From assembly GCF_014137855.1 (NCBI RefSeq), contig NZ_JACGWT010000002.1, forward strand, positions 186,001-250,000: a stretch of DNA of 64,000 bases, given 5' to 3'. The DNA comes from Microlunatus kandeliicorticis. Lineage in GTDB: Bacteria; Actinomycetota; Actinomycetes; Propionibacteriales; Propionibacteriaceae. Shown here piece by piece: positions 7,781 to 14,650 of the stretch (position 1 is its first letter; every line of letters starts with the position of its first letter). The position numbers and the translations under genes are program-made. The notes beneath the pieces are model-generated. The model worked only from the letters and a program-made list of their open reading frames with translations, had not been told where the DNA came from and did not search any database.

Positions 7781-8692
7781 ATGAGCAGCTACGGGCAGAA
7801 CCCCTACGGCCAGCCGTACGGCCAACCGCAGGGACAGCCCCAGGGCCAGCCCCAGCCCTACGGTCAGCCGCAACAGCCCTACGGACGTCCGCCCGGCCAG
7901 CCAAACCCCTACGGCCAGCCCGGCGGCCCGTCGCCGTACGGGCAGCAACCCGGCGGGTCGCCTTACGGCCAGCCGGGTCAGCAGCCCGGCTACGGCCCGC
8001 CCGGCCAGCACGGTCCCTACGGCCAGCAGGGCCAGCCCGGTCAGCAGGGGCACCCGGGTTACGGCCCGCAGAGCCAGCCGTCGGCGGGGCCGGCGCCCGA
8101 GCCGCGGCCCGGCCTGCAGGTGCGCGACCTCGCGGTGACCACCACCGAGAGCGTCCCGGGTGCGGTGATCAGCGAGGTGCTCGGCGAGGTCGTCGGGGTG
8201 GTGGCGCGGTCGCGCGACCTGCCGCCCGGCCGCCCGCGCACTCCCGAGGCCTACGCCGACTACCTCACCCGGTCGCGGCAGCAGGCGGTCACCCGGATGG
8301 TCGAGATGGCCCGCGAGGCCGGGGCGGACGCGGTGGTCGGGCTGCGGTTCGACTGCAGCGAGATCACCCAGACGCTGAGCGAGGTCAGCGCCTACGGCAC
8401 CGCGGTGCGGACCACCGAGGACGTCGCCCTGGCGCACGCCGCCTCGGCCGGCACGCCGTCGCGGTCGGCCCTGGCCGACGACCTCCGCGACGCCCACAGC
8501 GACCAGCCCGCTGGTGCGGACGTCCGACCCGAGGGCGCGGGCCAGCCGGCGACGGGGCAGGCTTCCTCGGAGCGAGCCGGGTCGGAGGCGAACGGCGACG
8601 ACGACATCACCCACCTGCGCCCGCGCGGGTGGGACCAGCCCGGTGACCAGCAGGGCGAGCCGTACCGGCCGTCCTGGCCGCCGCAGCAGTGA
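7781..8692 (+). CDS. YbjQ-domain protein with PYGQ-rich N-terminal tail
   Basis: A 303-residue protein in two parts. Residues 1 to about 110 are low-complexity repeats of PYGQP, PQGQP and GQPGQ, predicted disordered. Residues about 113-215 form a YbjQ/DUF74 domain (PF01906), sometimes called a heavy-metal-binding domain: VTTTESVPGAVISEVLGEVV, then REAGADAVVGLRFDC and SAYGTAV. The C-terminal ~80 residues are again disordered and charged. YbjQ domains assemble into pentamers; their role is unknown. Such Gln/Pro/Tyr-rich tails often drive self-association, which is inference here. It is followed 16 nt later by the DUF5302 gene, probably on the same message. Confidence 0.8.
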   Translation: MSSYGQNPYGQPYGQPQGQPQGQPQPYGQPQQPYGRPPGQPNPYGQPGGPSPYGQQPGGSPYGQPGQQPGYGPPGQHGPYGQQGQPGQQGHPGYGPQSQPSAGPAPEPRPGLQVRDLAVTTTESVPGAVISEVLGEVVGVVARSRDLPPGRPRTPEAYADYLTRSRQQAVTRMVEMAREAGADAVVGLRFDCSEITQTLSEVSAYGTAVRTTEDVALAHAASAGTPSRSALADDLRDAHSDQPAGADVRPEGAGQPATGQASSERAGSEANGDDDITHLRPRGWDQPGDQQGEPYRPSWPPQQ

Positions 8693-8708
8693 ACCCCGAG
8701 GAGACGCG

Positions 8709-8906
8709 ATGACCGACGAGAAGACCCCGGCGGACGCCGAGGAGACCGCGGCGGACGCCCGCGAGGCGACCAAGGCGAAGTTCCGCGAGGCGCTGGCGCA
8801 CAAGCAGAAGCGCGGCGGCGAGGACCACATCGACCGCGATCCGCAGCAGGCCACCAGCCACGGCCCGGTCAGCGAGAAGCGCACCTTCCGCCGCAAGACC
8901 GGCTAG
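8709..8906 (+). CDS. DUF5302 small protein
   Basis: A 65-residue, highly charged and probably unstructured protein of the actinobacterial DUF5302 family. The typical parts are visible: an acidic N-terminus, the central helix ATKAKFREALAHKQKRGG, and the C-terminal tag EKRTFRRKTG. GAGGAG lies 5 nt before ATG 8709. It follows the YbjQ gene by 16 nt. Function unknown. The 3' side is a large repeat array. Confidence 0.85.
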   Translation: MTDEKTPADAEETAADAREATKAKFREALAHKQKRGGEDHIDRDPQQATSHGPVSEKRTFRRKTG

Positions 8907-8929
8907 GCCACTCCGCGCGACCTGACGTG

Positions 8930-9220
8930 GGCTGGACCTGTCGAAGCCCCTGGGATTGCGCTTCGACGAGCTCAGCGCACGGTCGGGAGGTCACGCGGGC
9001 TGAGCCTGTCGAAGCCGCTGGGAGTGCGCTTCGCCACGGCGCTTCGACGAGCTCAGCGCACGTCCATCCCTCCGCGCGAGATGACGCGGGCTGAGCCTGT
9101 CGAAGCCCTGGGACTGCGCTTCGCCAGGGCGCTTCGACGAGCTCAGCGCACGTTTGCGGTACGGCGCTTCGACGAGCTCAGCGCACGTTGCGGCACGCCG
9201 CTTCGACAGGCTCAGCGGGC
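8930..9220. repeat. Array of the dispersed CTTCGAC-type repeat (cluster 1)
   Basis: This 300-bp stretch without genes lies between the convergent DUF5302 and HAD genes. It holds three copies of GAGCCTGTCGAAGC or a close variant on one strand and five of the inverse CTTCGAC(GA/AG)(G)CTCAGCG. Two flavours occur: CTTCGACAGGCTCAGCG and CTTCGACGAGCTCAGCG. Opposed copies can fold into long hairpins. The last copy supplies the stop codon of the HAD gene. Confidence 0.9.
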
Positions 9221-9886
9221 GTTGTACGCACGGTCGACGAGGTGCAGCCGGATCCGGCCGCCGGCGTCCGACCAGGTCACCGCGGAGAGGTCACCGACCA
9301 CCAGGTCGGCGTCGAGCTCGTCGCGCGGGGTGGTGGTGACCACGGCGAGGGTGGCGCAGCCGGCCGCCTTGGCCGCGATCAGCCCCTTGGGCGCGTCCTC
9401 CACCACCAGGCACTCGGTCGGGTCGACGCCGAGCCGTTCCGCGGCGAGCAGGAACGGGTCGGGGGCCGGCTTGCCGTGGACCACGTCGCTGGCGGTCACC
9501 AGCACGGCCGGCGCCTCGAGCCCGCTGGCCTCGATCCGGGCCCGGGCCAACGGCGTGTTGCACGAGGTGGCGATGGCCACCTGGTCGTGCGGGAGCGTCC
9601 GGAAGGCCTCGTTGGCGCCGGGCAGCACCACGATGTCCTCGACGTCGGTCAGCTCGAGCTCGTCGATCCGGGCGATCCCGGCGTCGACCCGCTCGGCCGG
9701 GAGCACCGCCCGCACCACCCCGGCCGACGGCACCCCGTGGAAGCCCTGGAGCCGTTCGGCGGGCAGACCGTTCTCCTCGGCCCACCGGCTCCAGGAACGC
9801 AGCACCGCCGGCGTCGAGTCGATCAGGGTGCCGTCCATGTCGAAGATCACGGCGGCGAAGTCGGTCGCGGTCAGGTCGCGGGCCAT
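9212..9886 (-). CDS. HAD-family sugar-phosphatase-like hydrolase
   Basis: A 224-residue haloacid-dehalogenase phosphatase, subfamily IA. Motif I is VIFDMDGTLIDS (nucleophile Asp and acid Asp), motif II lies at ATSCNTPLA, motif III is the Lys in HGKPAPDPFLLAAERL, and motif IV is VVEDAPKGLIAAKAAG. The arrangement matches enzymes acting on small sugar phosphates such as 2-deoxyglucose-6-phosphate or glycerol phosphate, but the substrate cannot be read from sequence. GGAGGA stands before ATG 9886. It lies 32 nt downstream of the CDP-alcohol phosphotransferase gene and is probably in its operon. Its TGA is provided by a copy of the dispersed repeat. Confidence 0.88.
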   Translation of the reverse strand: MARDLTATDFAAVIFDMDGTLIDSTPAVLRSWSRWAEENGLPAERLQGFHGVPSAGVVRAVLPAERVDAGIARIDELELTDVEDIVVLPGANEAFRTLPHDQVAIATSCNTPLARARIEASGLEAPAVLVTASDVVHGKPAPDPFLLAAERLGVDPTECLVVEDAPKGLIAAKAAGCATLAVVTTTPRDELDADLVVGDLSAVTWSDAGGRIRLHLVDRAYNAR

Positions 9887-9918
9887 CGGTCGGTTCCTCC
9901 GGGTACGGCGTCATCCGG

Positions 9919-12078
9919 TCAGCGACCGGCCGACCGCCATTCTCGGACAGAGGCCAGCGCCGCCGGTAATCCGACCAGCACCATCCCGAACACCAGTCCG
10001 GTGACCAGCCCGGACGGCGCCGGAGCGGTCGGTCCACCGCCCGCCGGGGCCACCAGCAGCACCAGCAGCGCGACCAGCAGCACCCGACCCTCGACCCCGA
10101 GTCCGGCGAGCGGGTCGAGCGCCGCCGTCGCCCGGGTCCGGAGCCGCAGGCCGTAGATCAGGTCGTAGCGGCGATAGGCGACCACGGCCAGGAAGCCGAA
10201 CACCGCTCCGCCCAGCCGGCCGTGGGCCAGCAGGGCAGCCACCACCGCCGCCTCACCGGCCCAGAGCAGCGGGGGCAGCAGCCAACCGAACCGGTGCCGG
10301 ACCGGCGGCTGCGCGGTCGCCGCGAGCAGCGGGACACCGACGACGGCCCCGACCAGCGCGAGCCAGCCGAGCCCGGCGCACACGCAGGCGATCACCCCCA
10401 GCCACAGCGCGAGCAGCGCGACCACGCCGGGGAGGAACGGGCCGCGCCACCGCCAGACCCGCTGGAGCAGCCGCACCGACAGCCCGAGGTCGAGCTGGGC
10501 GTCGAGCGGACCGACGGCCGCAAGCTCCGGGCCGAGGTCGCGACTCGGTCGGCGCAGCTCGCGGAGCACCCGCCCGCCGAGCGCCCAGAGCAGAGCGAGG
10601 GCGTTGCCGACCACCGCGACCGCGAGCACCCACAGCGGCTGCCGCGTGAGCAGCAGCAGCGACAGCAGCAGATAGCGCTCAGCGATCGGCAGGTGGACGA
10701 CCTTCTTGGCCCAGAACACGGTCCGGGCCCGGCGGTCCGGACGTCCGGTCAGGCCGGTCCGGGCCCCGGCCGCGGCCCGGCTGTCGTCGACGACGTCGAG
10801 ACCGAGCCGCTCGGGCCGACTGAGCCGCCCGGGCGCGAGCTTGTCGGCGTAGCTGTGGTCCTCCAGGTGCCGCCCGGTCACCAGCACCAGCGCGATCGCC
10901 GCCCACAGCCAGCCGTCGGGGTGCCCGTCACGGACCGCGACCGCGGCCACCGCGGCGAACACCGCGTACTCCTTGACCCGGTCGCCGACCCCGTCGAGCC
11001 AGCCGCCCAGGTTGGAGAACCGCCGGGTGAACCGGGCGATCTCGCCGTCCATGCAGTCGACGACCAGCGCGACCTGGAGCAGCACCGCCGCCAGCACCCA
11101 GGCCCACCAGGCGCCGGTGTAGACCAGCGCCGCCGCCAGCAGACCGATCAGCAGGCTGGCCGCGGTGACCAGGTTGGGGCTCCAGCCGAGACCGAGCGCC
11201 ACCGCGGTGCCGTGCCGGGACAGCCGGCGGACGACCGCCGTCGAGTAGAGCCCGTCCCCACCGCGCGAGGCGGTCCGCAGCCGCTGTCGCCAGCCGGTCC
11301 CCGCGGCACCGGTCTGCCCGGCGATACCGCGCCGCCAGCGGTAGTAGCCGTACGCGCGGGCGCCGACCGGCAGACCGCCCCGGACCAGGGTCAGCAGGGC
11401 GAGGTCGAAGGTCGCGCCGGGGTCGGTCGCGCCGGGGTCGGTCGCACTGGTCGGGTCGGCGGGGAGAGCGGCTTCGGTCGCGCCCCACAGCCGGGCCGCC
11501 TCAGCGCGGTCGGCCGGGTCGACCCGGAGCGCCCCCACCACCGCCCGGTTCGGGTCACCGACCCGGTGCCGCGGACTGCCGGAGGACTCGACCAGCCGGC
11601 CGTCGGCGCCGACCCGCGCGGGGGTCGCGGCCGGCAGCCCGGCCAGACCGACCGGCGGAGCCTCCGGGTCGCCGGGGGCGACCAGCAGCGTCTCGGTCCC
11701 CGCGCCGGGCCGGTCGAGCAGGTCGAGCAGCGACGGCAGCGGCGGGTCGGCGAAGCTCACGGTGCCGTCGAGCACGAACAGCGGACGGTCGGGCGAGGCG
11801 GACGCGGCGCGGGACAGCACCAGCCAGGGGGAGGCGCTCCCGACGGCTCCGGTCGGGACTCCGCCGGCGTCGCGTCCGTCCGTCGGCCCGGGCACGGCTT
11901 CAGGCACGGTTTCCGGCACGGGTACGGGCACGATCCGGCACCCCGGTGCGCCGGCGGCCAGCGCGGCCGCCAGGTCGGCGGTCGGCATCCGGCTGCCCGG
12001 ACCGAGCAGCACCGCGACGTCCGCGCCGGCGGACAGCCCGTGGACCGCTCGTGCTGACGTCTCCGCGGCCTCCGGCAC
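9919..12078 (-). CDS. CDP-alcohol phosphatidyltransferase with N-terminal nucleotidyltransferase-like domain
   Basis: A 719-residue membrane enzyme. The CDP-alcohol motif is intact at about residues 344-366 (DGEIARFTRRFSNLGGWLDG then VGD), the metal and CDP site of enzymes that swap CMP on a CDP-linked lipid or polyol for an alcohol. It is embedded in helices from about residue 305. Residues 1 to ~235 resemble a decayed nucleotidyltransferase: VAVLLGPGSRMP replaces the usual glycine-rich loop, and FVLDGTVSF replaces the LDGD metal strand. Residues ~430-719 add at least six more membrane helices, as in long actinobacterial homologues I recall being labelled DUF5941. GTG 12078 is leaderless. 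Product could be a phosphoinositide or polyol-phosphate lipid; not determinable. Confidence 0.75.
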   Translation of the reverse strand: MPEAAETSARAVHGLSAGADVAVLLGPGSRMPTADLAAALAAGAPGCRIVPVPVPETVPEAVPGPTDGRDAGGVPTGAVGSASPWLVLSRAASASPDRPLFVLDGTVSFADPPLPSLLDLLDRPGAGTETLLVAPGDPEAPPVGLAGLPAATPARVGADGRLVESSGSPRHRVGDPNRAVVGALRVDPADRAEAARLWGATEAALPADPTSATDPGATDPGATFDLALLTLVRGGLPVGARAYGYYRWRRGIAGQTGAAGTGWRQRLRTASRGGDGLYSTAVVRRLSRHGTAVALGLGWSPNLVTAASLLIGLLAAALVYTGAWWAWVLAAVLLQVALVVDCMDGEIARFTRRFSNLGGWLDGVGDRVKEYAVFAAVAAVAVRDGHPDGWLWAAIALVLVTGRHLEDHSYADKLAPGRLSRPERLGLDVVDDSRAAAGARTGLTGRPDRRARTVFWAKKVVHLPIAERYLLLSLLLLTRQPLWVLAVAVVGNALALLWALGGRVLRELRRPSRDLGPELAAVGPLDAQLDLGLSVRLLQRVWRWRGPFLPGVVALLALWLGVIACVCAGLGWLALVGAVVGVPLLAATAQPPVRHRFGWLLPPLLWAGEAAVVAALLAHGRLGGAVFGFLAVVAYRRYDLIYGLRLRTRATAALDPLAGLGVEGRVLLVALLVLLVAPAGGGPTAPAPSGLVTGLVFGMVLVGLPAALASVREWRSAGR

Positions 12079-12084
12079 CCGGGC

Positions 12085-12090
12085 ATGCTA
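12085..12090 (-). promoter_or_regulatory. Leaderless promoter -10 (TAGCAT)
   Basis: Minus-strand TAGCAT, then 6 nt, then GTG 12078 of the CDP-alcohol phosphotransferase gene. Confidence 0.5.
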
Positions 12091-12144
12091 CCGATCCGGT
12101 CCCCGGTGCCCTCCATCCCAGCGGGGGAGGTCGCCACCGAGACC

Positions 12145-12174
12145 TTGAATGAGTGAGCGCTCACTCACTATGAT
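12145..12174 (+). promoter_or_regulatory. TetR gene promoter with operator in the spacer
   Basis: -35 TTGAAT (12145-12150) and -10 TATGAT (12169-12174) with an 18-bp spacer. The spacer is almost entirely filled by an 18-bp perfect palindrome. The start codon GTG 12183 lies 8 nt after the -10, so the message is probably leaderless. Confidence 0.75.
12150..12167. promoter_or_regulatory. TetR-type operator, perfect palindrome
   Basis: TGAGTGAGCGCTCACTCA is a perfect 18-bp palindrome of the TGAGTGA class bound by many TetR repressors. It lies between the -35 and -10 elements, so a bound repressor would block RNA polymerase. It probably gives autoregulation and drug- or metabolite-inducible expression of the exporter. 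Confidence 0.8.
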
Positions 12175-12182
12175 CTCGACTC

Positions 12183-12914
12183 GTGCCCCGTGCCGCCGCT
12201 CTCCCGCCCGAAGAACGCCGGGCCGCGATCATCGCGGCCGCCGAGCCGTTGCTGGTGGCGCTCGGCCGTGACGTCAGCACCCGGCAGCTCGCGGCCGCGG
12301 CCGGGGTGGCCGAGGGGACCCTGTTCCGGGTCTTCCGCACCAAGGAGGAGCTGATCCACGCGACCATCGCCTCGTTGGTCGACATCGCGCCGGCCGTCGC
12401 GGCGATGCAGCGGATCGACCGGACCGCCCCGCTCTCGCACCGGCTCACCGAGGTCGCCACCGCACTGCGGTCGCGGATCGACCGGATCACCGCGCTCTTC
12501 GGCGCGATCGGTCCGGGGCCGCACCACGCCGAGCCGCACAGCGACTTCGTCGAGAAGCGCCGCCGTGACAGCGCCCAGCTCGTCCAGGCGATCGTCGAGG
12601 TGATCGGCCCGGACGCCGACCGGTTGCGGGTGCCGCCGGCGGAGGCCGCCCGGCTGCTGTCGGCGCTGGTGTTCACCACCCGGCACCCCGTGCTCAACCC
12701 GGAGGGCACGTCGCCCGACCCCGCGCACCTGGTCGACCTGCTGCTGCACGGGATCGTCTCGCTCGACCTCGAGTTCGGCGACCCGGACCTGATCGCCCCC
12801 GACCTCGCCCTGCTCGACCCCGACCCGGATCGCCACCGGCACGACCCGGACCACCGGAACGACCCGCACGACCGGCACGTCCACGGCTACAGCGCCGTGG
12901 GGAAGGACGCCTGA
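12183..12914 (+). CDS. TetR-family transcriptional regulator
   Basis: A 243-residue one-component repressor. The N-terminal helix-turn-helix is clear at about residues 30-55: VSTRQLAAAAGVAEGTLFRV followed by FRTKEELI. The ligand domain fills residues 60-200. The last ~30 residues are unusual: a His/Asp-rich run (about residues 215-236, for example HRHDPDHRNDPHDRHVHG) that could bind metal or be simple low complexity. The stop overlaps the ATG of the first ABC subunit by 1 nt (TGATG), so regulator and exporter form one operon under the palindromic operator upstream. Expected role: repression of the exporter until an effector binds. The effector is unknown. Confidence 0.93.
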   Translation: MPRAAALPPEERRAAIIAAAEPLLVALGRDVSTRQLAAAAGVAEGTLFRVFRTKEELIHATIASLVDIAPAVAAMQRIDRTAPLSHRLTEVATALRSRIDRITALFGAIGPGPHHAEPHSDFVEKRRRDSAQLVQAIVEVIGPDADRLRVPPAEAARLLSALVFTTRHPVLNPEGTSPDPAHLVDLLLHGIVSLDLEFGDPDLIAPDLALLDPDPDRHRHDPDHRNDPHDRHVHGYSAVGKDA

Positions 12915-14650
12915 TGCTTCTCCGTCTGCTCCGTCACACCCTGCGGCCCTACCGGGCGCTGCTGGTCGGCATCGTCGTCCTCCAGCTGGTGGGCACCCTG
13001 GCCAACCTCTACCTGCCCAGCCTCAACGCCAAGATCATCGACCAGGGCGTCGCCACCGGGAACACCGGCTACATCTGGCGCACCGGCGGGGTGATGCTGG
13101 CGATCAGCGCCCTCCAGATCGTCTGCACGATCATCGCGGTCAACCTCGGCGCCCGCACCGCGATGGGCTTCGGCCGCGACCTGCGCGGGCGGATCTTCGA
13201 CCGGGTGCTGACCTTCTCGGCCCGCGAGGTCAACCGCTTCGGGGCACCGTCGCTGATCACCCGGACCACCAACGACGTCCAGCAGGTGCAGATGCTGGTG
13301 CTGCTCAGCTGCACGATGTTCGTGGCCGCGCCGATCACCATGGTCGGCGGCATCGTGATGGCGGTCCGCGAGAACGCCCGGCTGTCCTGGCTGGTCGCCG
13401 TGGCCGTGCCGGTGCTGGCCCTGGCGATCGGTTTGATCATCCGCAAGATGGGGCCGCTGTTCCGGCAGATGCAGACCCGGATCGACGCCGTCAACCGGAT
13501 CCTCCGCGAGCAGATCACCGGCATCCGGGTGGTCCGTGCCTTCGTCCGCGAGCCGTACGAGCAGGACCGGTTCGGCGTCGCCAACGGTGACCTGACCCAG
13601 ACCGCCACCACCGTCGGTCGCTACATGGCCTCGCTGTTCCCGGTGGTGATGCTGATCCTCAACGCCTCGAGCGTCGCCGTGCTGTGGTTCGGCGCCCGGC
13701 TGATCGACAGCGGGGACCTGCAGATCGGACAGCTGACCGCCTTCCTCACCTATCTGGTCCAGATCCTGATGTCGGTGATGATGGCCACCTTCCTGCTGAT
13801 GATCGCCCCGCGGGCCGCGGTCTGCGCCGAGCGGATCGGGGAGGTGCTCGAGACCGAGTCGAGCGTCGTCCCGCCGACCGCCCCGGTCACCCAGCTGCCC
13901 GGACGCGGCGTGGTCGCCTTCGAGCAGGCCGAGTTCACCTACCCCGGCGCGGACTTCCCGGTGCTCTGCGGGGTCGAGTTCACCGCCCGCGCCGGCCAGA
14001 CCACCGCGATCGTCGGGTCGACCGGGTCGGGCAAGACCACCCTGGTCTCGCTGGTCCCGCGGCTCTTCGACGCCACCGGCGGCCGGGTGCTGGTCGACGG
14101 CACCGACGTCCGCGAGATCGAGCCCGAGCTGCTGTGGAGCCGGATCGGGCTGGTCCCGCAGAAGGCGTTCCTGTTCAGCGGCACGGTGGCCAGCAACCTG
14201 CGCTACGGGAACCCCGAGGCCACCGACGAGGAGCTGTGGGAGGCGCTGCGGATCGCGCAGGCCGCCGACTTCGTCTCCGAGATGCCCGGACAGCTCGAGG
14301 CGCCGATCGCCCAGGGCGGCAGCAACGTCTCCGGCGGGCAGCGGCAGCGGCTCTCGATCGCCCGGGCGCTGGTGAAGAGACCCGAGATCTACGTCTTCGA
14401 CGACTCCTTCTCCGCGCTCGACACCGCGACCGACGCCCGGCTGCGGGCCGCCCTGGCCGAGAGCACCGGCGACGCCGCGGTGATCATCGTCGGCCAGCGG
14501 GTGTCGACCATCGCCGACGCCGACCAGATCGTCGTCCTCGAGGACGGCCGCACCGTGGGGATCGGCACCCACATCGAACTGCTCGAGAGCTGCCCCACCT
14601 ATCGGGAGATCGTCGAGTCGCAGCTCAGCGCCGAGGAGGCCGTCGCGTGA
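12914..14650 (+). CDS. Heterodimeric ABC exporter subunit A (degenerate ATP site)
   Basis: A 578-residue fused membrane plus ATPase subunit of a type IV ABC exporter. Six helices occupy residues 1-320. The nucleotide domain has Walker A GSTGSGKTT (about 367-375) and a canonical signature VSGGQRQRLSIARAL (about 472-486). Two catalytic positions are altered: Walker B reads IYVFDDSF, with Asp in place of the catalytic Glu, and the switch loop reads VGQRVSTI, with Gln in place of His. These are the changes seen in the non-catalytic half of heterodimeric exporters such as TM287/288, BmrCD or LmrCD. Subunit B overlaps by 4 nt. The substrate is probably a drug or lipid, but this is not determined. 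Confidence 0.93.
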   Translation: MLLRLLRHTLRPYRALLVGIVVLQLVGTLANLYLPSLNAKIIDQGVATGNTGYIWRTGGVMLAISALQIVCTIIAVNLGARTAMGFGRDLRGRIFDRVLTFSAREVNRFGAPSLITRTTNDVQQVQMLVLLSCTMFVAAPITMVGGIVMAVRENARLSWLVAVAVPVLALAIGLIIRKMGPLFRQMQTRIDAVNRILREQITGIRVVRAFVREPYEQDRFGVANGDLTQTATTVGRYMASLFPVVMLILNASSVAVLWFGARLIDSGDLQIGQLTAFLTYLVQILMSVMMATFLLMIAPRAAVCAERIGEVLETESSVVPPTAPVTQLPGRGVVAFEQAEFTYPGADFPVLCGVEFTARAGQTTAIVGSTGSGKTTLVSLVPRLFDATGGRVLVDGTDVREIEPELLWSRIGLVPQKAFLFSGTVASNLRYGNPEATDEELWEALRIAQAADFVSEMPGQLEAPIAQGGSNVSGGQRQRLSIARALVKRPEIYVFDDSFSALDTATDARLRAALAESTGDAAVIIVGQRVSTIADADQIVVLEDGRTVGIGTHIELLESCPTYREIVESQLSAEEAVA

